From contig JAICWX010000406.1 in the NCBI GenBank assembly GCA_025934635.1, forward strand, positions 1 through 6,869: 6,869 nucleotides of DNA, in the 5' to 3' direction. The position numbers and the translations under genes were made by a program. Shown here piece by piece: positions 1 through 5,913 of the stretch. The notes under the pieces were generated by a model, which was given only the letters and a program-made list of their open reading frames with translations, had not been told where the DNA came from and made no database searches. Source of the DNA: Streptosporangiaceae bacterium. GTDB taxonomy: Bacteria > Actinomycetota > Actinomycetes > Streptosporangiales > Streptosporangiaceae. Position 1 is the first letter of the stretch. Every line of letters starts with the position of its first letter.

Positions 1-2
1 AT

Positions 3-1064
3 TTCGCCGTCGCGGAGCGGGCCCGGATCGCCCTGATGCTGGGGACGCCGATCCCGGCCTGGCCGGCCGGCAGCCGGGCCGGATACCGCTGGGGCATCGT
101 GCCGCGCCGGCGGGTGTTCGCCGAGAAGGCGACCTGGGGCGAGATCGGCTATGCGCTGCTGCGGCTGCCGGTCAGCGCGGTCGCGATGACGGTCAGCCTG
201 ACCGTCTGGTCCGCGGCCCTGGTCCTGCTCACGCTGCCGCTGTACAACAAGTACCTGCCGAGCGGCGGCGCCCGGATCGGTGAGGTGGTGTTCACGGGCA
301 CGCCCACGATGGCGGCCTCGGCGGCGCTCGGGCTGGCCCTGCTGCTGATCTCGCCGCAACTGACCCGCGGCTTCGGCCGTCTGGACGCCAGCCTCTCCCG
401 CGGGCTGCTCGGCCCGCCCAGCGACCTGGCCGCCCGGGTGACCGAGCTGGAGGACAGCCGGGAACGGGTGCTGGACGCGGCCGAGGCCGAGCGGCGCCGG
501 ATCGAGCGCGACCTGCACGACGGCGCCCAGCAGCGGCTGGTCGCGGTGGCGATGGAGCTCGGCCGGGCCAAGGCCAGGTTCGCCGACGACCCCGACGCGG
601 CCCGGGCCCTGGTCGACCAGGCGCATGTCCAGGCCAAGGAGGCCCTGACCGAGCTGCGCAACCTGGTCCGCGGGGTGCACCCGCCGGTGCTCACCGAACG
701 CGGCCTCGACGCCGCCCTGTCCGGCCTGGCCGCCCTGTGCCCGGTGCCGGTGGAGGTGCACGTGGACGTGCCGGTGCGGCCCCGGGCCTCGGTCGAGGCG
801 GTGGCCTACTTCGTGGTGGCCGAGGCGCTCACCAACGTGGCCAAGCACTCCCGGGCCACCCGCGCCAAGGTCATCGTGGAGGGCCACGGGTTCCCGGGCA
901 CGCTGACCGTCATGATCAGCGACGACGGGATCGGCGGGGCCAAGGCGGACAGCCCGGGCCTGTCCGGCCTGGCCGACCGGGTATCCGGAGTCGACGGCCG
1001 GCTCTCGGTGGAATCGCCCTCCGGCGGCCCGACCATCGTCGCCGTGGAGTTGCCGTGCGGGTAG
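3..1064 (+). CDS. Sensor histidine kinase, NarL/HisKA_3 type (5' partial)
   Basis: Membrane histidine kinase that autophosphorylates and passes phosphate to the regulator encoded next. The frame is open from base 3, so the true start lies upstream. The first internal ATG is at 36, and residues below count from it. Two membrane stretches (about 44-70 and 93-108) form the C-terminal half of an actinobacterial putative sensor domain. A short coiled linker (131-155) leads to the HisKA_3 dimerisation box RDLHDGAQQRL with phospho-acceptor His161. The HATPase_c domain has the N-box EALTNVAKH (Asn267), G1 box DDGIGG (296-301) and G2 motif GLSGL (308-312). All expected catalytic residues are present. 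Family members usually have about 400 or more residues, so roughly 60-100 are missing upstream, including the first membrane helices. The stop overlaps the regulator start by 10 bp, indicating translational coupling. The ligand is unknown; the small extracytoplasmic loops suggest sensing at or in the membrane (inference). Confidence 0.93.
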   Translation, partial: FAVAERARIALMLGTPIPAWPAGSRAGYRWGIVPRRRVFAEKATWGEIGYALLRLPVSAVAMTVSLTVWSAALVLLTLPLYNKYLPSGGARIGEVVFTGTPTMAASAALGLALLLISPQLTRGFGRLDASLSRGLLGPPSDLAARVTELEDSRERVLDAAEAERRRIERDLHDGAQQRLVAVAMELGRAKARFADDPDAARALVDQAHVQAKEALTELRNLVRGVHPPVLTERGLDAALSGLAALCPVPVEVHVDVPVRPRASVEAVAYFVVAEALTNVAKHSRATRAKVIVEGHGFPGTLTVMISDDGIGGAKADSPGLSGLADRVSGVDGRLSVESPSGGPTIVAVELPCG

Positions 1065-1693
1065 TCATCGCCGAGGATTCCGTCCTGCTCCGCGAGGGGC
1101 TGACCCGGCTGCTCACCGAGGCCGGGCACGACGTGGCCGCGGCCGAGGGCGACGGGGAGCAGTTCCTGCGCGCGGTCGCGGCGCACACCCCGGACGCGGT
1201 GGTCGTCGACGTCCGGATGCCGCCCACCTTCACCGACGAGGGCCTGCGGGCCGCGCTGGTGGTCCGCGACCGCTGGCCGGACGTGGGCGTGCTGGTGCTG
1301 TCCCAGTGGGTGGAAGAGCGGTACGCCACCGAGCTGATCTCCGGCCGCCCGCACGGAGTCGGCTATCTGCTCAAGGACCGGGTCGCGGACGTCACGGAAT
1401 TCCTCGAGGCGCTGGACCGGGTGGCCACCGGCGGCAGCGCCCTCGATCCCGAGGTCGTCGCGCAGCTGCTCGCCCGCAGCCGCCACCCGCTCGACGCGCT
1501 GACCCCGCGTGAGCGGGAGGTGCTCGCGCTGATGGCCGAGGGCCGGTCCAACTCCGCCATCGCCGGGGCGCTCGTCGTCGGCGGCGGCGCGGTGGAAAAG
1601 CACATCAACAACATCTTCACCAAGCTCGGGCTGGCGCCCGGCGACCGCGACCACCGTCGCGTCCTGGCCGTGCTGCACTACCTGGGCTCCTGA
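1055..1693 (+). CDS. Two-component response regulator, NarL/LuxR family
   Basis: Cytoplasmic DNA-binding regulator, the cognate partner of the preceding kinase. The start is GTG at 1055, with GGAG five bases upstream, overlapping the kinase stop by 10 bp; it gives 212 residues, the usual family length. The same frame stays open upstream to 737, but that part is only a shadow of the kinase gene. The receiver domain (1-120) has the acidic pair Glu7-Asp8, phospho-acceptor Asp52 in VVVDVRMPP, Ser83 in the switch position and Lys107 in LLKD. A LuxR-type helix-turn-helix follows, from LTPREREVLALMAEG at about 149 to FTKLGL at about 193. In the turn before the recognition helix the sequence is VVGGGAVEKHI, where relatives usually read VVSEGAVEKHV, so two usual residues are glycines (176-177). 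The stop TGA shares its A with the next ATG. It probably regulates its own operon, but no promoter of that operon lies in the window. Confidence 0.93.
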   Translation: MRVVIAEDSVLLREGLTRLLTEAGHDVAAAEGDGEQFLRAVAAHTPDAVVVDVRMPPTFTDEGLRAALVVRDRWPDVGVLVLSQWVEERYATELISGRPHGVGYLLKDRVADVTEFLEALDRVATGGSALDPEVVAQLLARSRHPLDALTPREREVLALMAEGRSNSAIAGALVVGGGAVEKHINNIFTKLGLAPGDRDHRRVLAVLHYLGS

Positions 1694-2577
1694 TGAACGG
1701 GGACACCGACATGACGACCGTGACCGGGCCGGTGACCGGCCCGCCGCGCGCACCCGCCCGCCTGGCCATGACGCCGGGCCGCTGGGTCACCCTGCTGATC
1801 GGCTTGCCGGTCACCCTCGCGTTGATCGGCCTGAGCGCCGTGAGCCTGGTCTCCGATATCGGCATGGCGAGCTTCCCGGTCAGCCGGACCATCCCCGTCG
1901 ACCACGGCCGCCTGGTGGCCAGCATCGACGGCGGCGACTTTACCGTGCAGCAGGGCCACGCCGGCGGCTCGGCCCAGCTGACCGGCACCGTCCAGTACAG
2001 CCTCGTCCGCCCGGATTTCTCGGTCAACGACGGCACCGGCATCAACCTCCACTGCAGCTTGGTGTTCGGCGACTGCGGACTGAACGCGACGCTCAGCGTC
2101 CCGCCGGGAGTCGCACTTGACCTGACCAGCGGCGGCGGCAACATGCGGATCGGCGACATCCAGAGCACGGTCACGCTGAACAGCGGCGGCGGTGACGTCT
2201 CGCTGTCCGGTGCCGCCGCCGCCACCGTGACGACCAGCGGCGGCAACCTGAGCGACAGCGGCGCCCGCGGGTTCCTGACCTTCCGCACCGGCGGCGGCGA
2301 CGTCGACGGCGGCGACCTGCTCTCGCCGAACGTCACCGTGGGATCCGGTGGCGGGGACGTGTCCTTGGCGTTCACCAAGGTGCCGGCCTACATCTCCGTC
2401 AACAGCAGCGGGGGAGACATCACCATCGTGCTGCCGCGGGACGCGACCCAGTACGCGATCACGGCCGTGACCGACGGCGGTGACTACCACTCCACGGTGA
2501 AGAACAACCAAGCCGCCGCCGACACGATCAACGTGAACAGCAGCGGCGGCGACGTGACCATCACCGAGACGCCCTGA
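1693..2577 (+). CDS. Membrane-anchored DUF4097-like beta-repeat protein
   Basis: Predicted extracytoplasmic beta-solenoid protein of the DUF4097 ('putative adhesin') type; no enzymatic function is known for the family. A short cytoplasmic N-terminus (1-30) is followed by one hydrophobic helix (about 31-53) with no lipobox, so it acts as a signal anchor. Residues 66-135 are a beta-rich stretch with two cysteines (121 and 128) that could pair outside the cell. From 146 to 287 there are eight spaced SGGG(D/N)-type turns, typical of stacked beta-strand coils. The start chosen is the ATG at 1693, which overlaps the regulator stop (TGATG). A second ATG at 1711 has a better ribosome site (GGGGA at 1699-1703, spacing 7) and would shorten the protein by six residues. 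As last gene of the kinase-regulator operon it is probably an output or accessory of the system. LiaG of the Firmicute lia operon is, to my knowledge, a comparable DUF4097-type neighbour of a two-component system; that functional parallel is inference. Confidence 0.85.
   Translation: MNGDTDMTTVTGPVTGPPRAPARLAMTPGRWVTLLIGLPVTLALIGLSAVSLVSDIGMASFPVSRTIPVDHGRLVASIDGGDFTVQQGHAGGSAQLTGTVQYSLVRPDFSVNDGTGINLHCSLVFGDCGLNATLSVPPGVALDLTSGGGNMRIGDIQSTVTLNSGGGDVSLSGAAAATVTTSGGNLSDSGARGFLTFRTGGGDVDGGDLLSPNVTVGSGGGDVSLAFTKVPAYISVNSSGGDITIVLPRDATQYAITAVTDGGDYHSTVKNNQAAADTINVNSSGGDVTITETP
2128..2553 (+). repeat. In-gene array of eight SGGG(D/N) turn repeats
   Basis: Eight Ser/Thr/Asp-Gly-Gly-(Gly)-Asp/Asn turns begin at residues 146, 164, 182, 199, 218, 238, 261 and 283 of the DUF4097-like protein. 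Spacings are 18, 18, 17, 19, 20, 23 and 22 residues. At DNA level most are AGCGGCGGCGG(C/T)-like, so they look like a degenerate direct repeat. The period fits one coil of a beta-solenoid per unit. The spacing loosens toward the C-terminus. Confidence 0.75.
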
Positions 2578-2601
2578 GACAGTCCGCTACGGCGGCCGGT
2601 C

Positions 2602-3441
2602 CTACGACTGGCTGAGGCCGAGCGAGCCGGTGAGCACGTCCACGTTCGGGACGCCGAGGGTGGCCGGGACCGAGACGTAGAACACGGCGGGGGCCAGGTC
2701 CGGGCCGCGGTCCGCGACCACCACCGCACCCAGTTCGGTGTTCCAGGTCATGCCCTGGCGCGCGCCGTGCGGGTAGATCATGGTGAACTCGATCTCCCAG
2801 GCCTGGTGCCCGCTGACCCGGGTCGCCTGGTCGATCTCGGTTGTCCGGGAATGCCGGACGCCGGCGTAGTAGGCCGGGTCGATCGCGCTGACCAGCGCCG
2901 TCGCGGCCGCCTGGAGTTCCGCCGGTCCGGTGTAGCCGAACGCCTGCGCGAGCGGCCCCGAGCAGGCCAGGCCGTGCCAGTCGATGACCGAGCCGCCGAT
3001 GGTGACGTGCCCGGCCACGGTGTTCTCGCCCGCGGTCCAGTCGAGCATCGGCGTGTTCAGGTCGGACGGGCAGCCCGGCTGCCAGGGCGAGGAGAGCTGG
3101 CGGTAGGACAGGTTCGACGTGACGTCGGACACCTGCGGGTAGGTCACCGCGGGCTTGCCGGGCCGCGGCTGTGCCTTCTTGGGGGAGGACCTCGTGCCCC
3201 CGTGCGCGCCGGCGGAACCGTGACTGACCGTCCGCGCCGAGGCCGACAGCGCGGCGGGCCTGACCTTGACCGGGACCCGGGCGATGTCCATCACGAACAC
3301 CGCGATGACCGCCAGCGCCGCCGAGGTGACGACGGTCAGCAGCCAGAGCATCCGCCGCTGGAGGCGGCGCCGCTTGCGCCGGCGCGCGGCGATGCTGGTC
3401 TCGCGCACCAGCACGTCCCAGCGCGACGACGGCATCCCCAT
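2602..3441 (-). CDS. Hypothetical membrane-anchored extracellular protein
   Basis: I do not recognise a named family. The 279-residue product has a cytoplasmic N-terminus with a strongly basic run (RRRKRRRLQRR, 20-30), one hydrophobic helix (31-52) that the positive-inside rule orients with the C-terminus outside, and a Ser/Lys/Pro-rich linker (62-100). A globular domain (about 101-279) carries two cysteines (124 and 160) that could form a disulfide. The domain ends in a Trp/Tyr-rich beta region with GHQAWEIEF and LGAVVVAD motifs; the style recalls small secreted or anchored actinomycete proteins of unknown role. Start: ATG at 3441, with another ATG two codons later (3435); neither has a good ribosome site. 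A TAGCCT -10-like hexamer (3453-3448) sits six bases before the first ATG, which would suit leaderless translation (inference). The gene converges on the kinase operon with a 24-bp gap and has its own strand neighbours upstream. It is probably a separate transcription unit. Confidence 0.8.
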   Translation of the reverse strand: MGMPSSRWDVLVRETSIAARRRKRRRLQRRMLWLLTVVTSAALAVIAVFVMDIARVPVKVRPAALSASARTVSHGSAGAHGGTRSSPKKAQPRPGKPAVTYPQVSDVTSNLSYRQLSSPWQPGCPSDLNTPMLDWTAGENTVAGHVTIGGSVIDWHGLACSGPLAQAFGYTGPAELQAAATALVSAIDPAYYAGVRHSRTTEIDQATRVSGHQAWEIEFTMIYPHGARQGMTWNTELGAVVVADRGPDLAPAVFYVSVPATLGVPNVDVLTGSLGLSQS

Positions 3442-3444
3442 ACC

Positions 3445-3467
3445 GCCAGGCTAACTCTTTAGCCGGC
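3445..3467 (-). terminator. Hairpin downstream of the permease, possible terminator
   Basis: On the minus strand GCCGGCTAA pairs with TTAGCC-T-GGC: nine base pairs with one bulged T and a four-base loop AGAG. It begins 36 bases after the permease stop codon and ends three bases before the ATG at 3441. No run of T follows, as is common for actinomycete terminators. It could instead act on initiation of the following gene, since it covers its TAGCCT -10-like element and the region where a ribosome site would be. Confidence 0.45.
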
Positions 3468-3503
3468 GATTCCCTAGACAGCGATTTCCGGACGGCGATT
3501 CTT
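3465..3503. repeat. Three short direct repeats (GCGATT core)
   Basis: On the plus strand the core GCGATT(C/T) occurs at 3466, 3481 and 3495, each within a CRGCGATTY...GA context, with spacings of 15 and 14 bases. The array fills most of the spacer between the permease stop and the hairpin. It may be a binding-site array or a remnant of small local duplications. No matching array was seen elsewhere in the window. Confidence 0.4.
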
Positions 3504-4981
3504 CAGACCGCGGCCGGCGCGGGCAGCGGGGCGGCTTCCTCGGCGCGGACGGCGGAGCGGCTGAACAGCAAGGTGGTGAGGAAACCGATGGCCAGGGCGA
3601 TCAGCACGCCGAGGTTGGCGAAGGCCCAGGCGCCGTCCTTGCCGCCCAGCCCGGACGGCCCGAGCAGGTAGCCCTGCCAGGTCAGCCAGCTGGCCAGGCC
3701 GTTGGTGACCAGACCCCAGCCGATGCCGGTCGCCACGACGACCGCCAGCACTGGCAGCCACCTGACGTCGCCGTACCGTCCCGCCGGGGTGAAGAGCTCG
3801 GGTTCGGCGTAGTCCCGCCGCCGCAGCGCGACGTCGGCCAGCATGACCCCGCACCAGGCGGCGATCGGCACGCCCAGCGTGATCAGGAAGCCCTGGAACT
3901 GGCCCACGAAGTTATCGGCGAAGAAGACCACGTAGATGGTGCCGAGTGTCATCACGACGCCGTCGATCAGCGCGGCCTGGTAGCGGGGGAGCCGCACGCC
4001 CAGGGTGAGCAGGGCCAGCCCGGAGGAGTAGATGTCCAGCACCGAGCCGCCGATCAGGCCGAGCACGGCCACGATGGCGAACGGCACCAGGAACCAGGTG
4101 GGGAGCAGGGTGGCCAGCGCCCCGACTGGGTCGGCCTCTATCGCATTGAACAGGCCCTTTGACGAGCCGGCCAGCAGCAGGCCGAACACCAGCAGGAAGA
4201 CGGGCGCGATGGAGGAGGCGAACGTGGTCCAGCCGATCACGCCCGCGCCCGAGGACCGCCTGGGCAGATAGCGCGAGTAGTCCGCGGCGGCGTTCACCCA
4301 GCCGAGCCCGAACCCGGTCATGGTGAACACCAGCGCGCCGATGACGGCCTCGGCCGAGCCGCCGTGGATACCGGACACGGCCGACCAGTGGATCTTGTCG
4401 GCCACCAGCGCGATGAACACCACCGTGAACACGCCGGTCACGATCGTGATCCAGGTCTGCAGCCGCATGATCAGGTCGAAGCCCATCACGCCGCCGAAGA
4501 TGGTCAGCGCGACCACCACGATCAGCGCGACGACCTTGGTCGGGGTGCCTCCTCCCCAGCCCAGCCGCGAGAACACCGTGGCCGTGGCCAGCGTGGCCAG
4601 GATGACGAGCACCGTCTCCCAGCCCACGGTCAGCACCCACGAGACCGCCGCCGGGAGCTTGTTGCCGTTGATCCCGAACGCGGCCCGGCTGAGCACCATC
4701 GTCGGCGCTGAGCCGCGCTTGCCCGCCACCGCGATGAAACCGCAGGCCAGGAACGACAGGATGATTCCGGCCACTCCCACGATGAGCGCCTGCCAGAAGG
4801 AGATGCCGAAGCCGAGCTCGAACGCGCCGTAGCTCAGTCCCAGCACCGAGATGTTCGCGGCGAACCAGGGCCAGAACAGGTCACGCGGGTGGCCCTTGCG
4901 CTCGCTCTCGGCGATGACGTTGATGCCGTTCATCTCGACCTGAAGCGGCCGCTGCGCCGCGGCGCCGGTAGCGTCGGTCAT
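3503..4981 (-). CDS. NCS1-family permease (cytosine/purine/hydantoin type)
   Basis: Integral membrane importer of the nucleobase-cation-symport-1 family, which moves nucleobases, hydantoins, allantoin or related compounds with H+ or Na+. The 492-residue length and about 12 hydrophobic helices fit the family. Diagnostic stretches are RKGHPRDLFWPWFAANISVLG (about 28-48, entering helix 1), GKRGSAPTMVLSRAAFG (87-103), the helix 5 segment FGGVMGFDLIMRLQTW (162-177) and NAAADYSRYLPR (230-241, helix 6). The C-terminal tail is Ala/Pro/Glu-rich and cytoplasmic. The start is ATG at 4981, preceded by GAGGGAG (4994-4988) with six-base spacing, the strongest ribosome site in the window. The same frame is open upstream to 5830, but that part is antisense-phase shadow of the SDR gene. 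Only 11 bp separate it from the SDR stop, so the two are one operon. The substrate cannot be assigned: no nucleobase hydrolase or deaminase gene lies nearby. Confidence 0.9.
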   Translation of the reverse strand: MTDATGAAAQRPLQVEMNGINVIAESERKGHPRDLFWPWFAANISVLGLSYGAFELGFGISFWQALIVGVAGIILSFLACGFIAVAGKRGSAPTMVLSRAAFGINGNKLPAAVSWVLTVGWETVLVILATLATATVFSRLGWGGGTPTKVVALIVVVALTIFGGVMGFDLIMRLQTWITIVTGVFTVVFIALVADKIHWSAVSGIHGGSAEAVIGALVFTMTGFGLGWVNAAADYSRYLPRRSSGAGVIGWTTFASSIAPVFLLVFGLLLAGSSKGLFNAIEADPVGALATLLPTWFLVPFAIVAVLGLIGGSVLDIYSSGLALLTLGVRLPRYQAALIDGVVMTLGTIYVVFFADNFVGQFQGFLITLGVPIAAWCGVMLADVALRRRDYAEPELFTPAGRYGDVRWLPVLAVVVATGIGWGLVTNGLASWLTWQGYLLGPSGLGGKDGAWAFANLGVLIALAIGFLTTLLFSRSAVRAEEAAPLPAPAAV

Positions 4982-4992
4982 GGCAGGCTCCC

Positions 4993-5790
4993 TCACTGGT
5001 CCATGATTGCCTTGCGCTGCGCCCCGTCGACCGGGATGTGGGCGCCGTTGATGAAGCTGGCTCGCGGCGAGGCCAGGAAGGTGACCAGCGCGGCGACTTC
5101 CTCCGGCTCGCAGATGCGGCCGAAGGGGATGGACTGCTGGGCCAGCTCGTGCGCCCGGTCCTGGGTCACGCCTTTGTCGCGGGCGAATGCCTTCTCCAGC
5201 GTGTCCCACCGGTCCGTGTTCACCGGCCCGGGGTTGACGGTGTTGATGCGCACCCCGTACCGGCCGTACTGCTCGGCGGCCGAGGAAGCGAAGTTGATGT
5301 CCGCCGCGTTGGCCACGCCGGCCGTCATCTCCCAGTAGCTGGGCTTGAGGCCGTCGTTGCCGACGACGAGCACGATCGCGCCCTCGCCGCGCTGGCGCAT
5401 GTGGCCGATAACAGCACGCACGGACCGGACATACCCCATGAACTTCAGGTTGAGGCTGGCCATCCACTGCTCTTCGGTCAGGTCCTCGAGCAGGCCGCCC
5501 GGCGAGCTGCCCGCGCAGGTGACCAGGATGTCGATCCGGCCGAACCGTTCCAGGGCCGCGTCGACGCAGCGCTGGACGTGCTCGGTCACGCTCATGTCCC
5601 CGGCTAGCGGCAGTACCGCCCGGCCGGTGCCGGCGGCGATCTTCTCCGCGGCGGCATCCAGCGGCCCGGCCGTCCGGGCCGTGATGACGACATCGCAGCC
5701 CTCCCGGGCCAGGAACTCGGCGACGCAGCGGCCGATGCCCTTGCTGGCACCGGTGACGAAGGCGACCTTGCCGTCTAGTCGCAGATCCAC
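4993..5790 (-). CDS. SDR-family protein lacking canonical catalytic residues
   Basis: Cytoplasmic Rossmann-fold protein of the classical short-chain dehydrogenase/reductase family, 265 residues. The cofactor loop TGASKGIG (13-20) is intact, and Arg39 after strand 2 favours NADP(H). Asp65 and Asn114 are in their usual places, and the NNAG motif reads TCAGS (91-95). The PGPVNTDRW motif (187-195) and a normal SDR C-terminus (GAHIPVDGA, 249-257) are present. The active site is unusual: aligning by spacing with FabG, the catalytic Ser is Gly144, the Tyr is Ala157 and the Lys is Asn161 (segment TAGVANAAD). The start chosen is GTG at 5790, with GGAAGG at 5802-5797 and spacing six; the product then begins directly at strand 1. 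The frame stays open to an ATG at 6087, but the extra 99 residues hold a SWIM-protein remnant and would not belong to an SDR. First gene of an operon with the permease, so a role in handling the imported compound is likely (inference). Confidence 0.88.
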   Translation of the reverse strand: MDLRLDGKVAFVTGASKGIGRCVAEFLAREGCDVVITARTAGPLDAAAEKIAAGTGRAVLPLAGDMSVTEHVQRCVDAALERFGRIDILVTCAGSSPGGLLEDLTEEQWMASLNLKFMGYVRSVRAVIGHMRQRGEGAIVLVVGNDGLKPSYWEMTAGVANAADINFASSAAEQYGRYGVRINTVNPGPVNTDRWDTLEKAFARDKGVTQDRAHELAQQSIPFGRICEPEEVAALVTFLASPRASFINGAHIPVDGAQRKAIMDQ

Positions 5791-5796
5791 CGCAGT

Positions 5797-5802
5797 CCTT
5801 CC
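5797..5802 (-). promoter_or_regulatory. Ribosome binding site fixing the SDR start
   Basis: GGAAGG on the minus strand lies six bases before the GTG at 5790. It decides for the 265-residue SDR over the 364-residue reading that would start at 6087. Confidence 0.7.
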
Positions 5803-5818
5803 GTCCTTGGTGAGCTGG

Positions 5819-5847
5819 ATGGTATACCAAATATCAGACGGTGGGAA
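5819..5847 (-). promoter_or_regulatory. Putative promoter of the SDR-permease operon
   Basis: On the minus strand TTCCCA (5847-5842, four of six matches to TTGACA) and TACCAT (5824-5819, fits the actinomycete TANNNT -10) are separated by 17 bases. Transcription would start near 5812, leaving a leader of about 22 bases that carries the GGAAGG ribosome site. The position relative to the gene supports the call; the hexamers alone are weak. Confidence 0.4.
5820..5829. promoter_or_regulatory. Perfect palindrome TGGTATACCA, candidate operator
   Basis: The ten-base perfect inverted repeat overlaps the proposed -10 of the SDR-permease operon, where a bound repressor would block polymerase. The form GGT-AT-ACC resembles operators of GntR-family (FadR/FCD subfamily) repressors, but no such regulator is encoded in the window, so the binding protein is unknown. 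Confidence 0.45.
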
Positions 5848-5856
5848 GATCCGTCT
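5836..5856. repeat. Inverted repeat AGACGG / CCGTCT
   Basis: Six-base arms (5836-5841 and 5851-5856) flank a nine-base spacer, just upstream of the TGGTATACCA palindrome on the SDR side. It overlaps the proposed -35. It may be a second operator site, or a weak hairpin ending transcription from the SWIM remnant. Confidence 0.3.
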
Positions 5857-5913
5857 CAGAGCCCATGCTGGCCGAGGATCTTCATCAGTCCTGCAGCAGC
5901 AACTCAGCGAGGT

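Noticed and set aside
806..1753. Long minus-strand frame opposite kinase and regulator
   Set aside because: Low-complexity Arg/Ala/Gly composition and full overlap with two well-supported genes; typical high-GC shadow frame.
1617..2511. Two long minus-strand frames opposite the DUF4097 gene
   Set aside because: Their repetitive Val/Asp/Pro/Ala content mirrors the glycine repeats of the real gene; no recognisable domain.
2128..2553. Glycine-codon repeats as a CRISPR or satellite array
   Set aside because: Units are degenerate, codon-phased and inside an intact reading frame, without unique spacers of constant length.
2580..2610. CAGTC...GACTG inverted repeat in the convergent gap as a bidirectional terminator
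   Set aside because: Only five base pairs with a 21-base loop and no T tract; too weak to call.
2767..3462. Plus-strand 231-codon frame opposite the hypothetical membrane protein
   Set aside because: The minus-strand reading has a basic N-terminus, membrane helix and ordered domain; the plus-strand one is Arg/Gly-rich without features.
3503..5830. A 775-codon minus-strand frame combining permease and upstream sequence
   Set aside because: Residues before the permease ATG at 4981 are Arg/Gly/Pro-rich with no family character and overlap the SDR in another frame; the strong ribosome site at 4994-4988 fixes the permease start.
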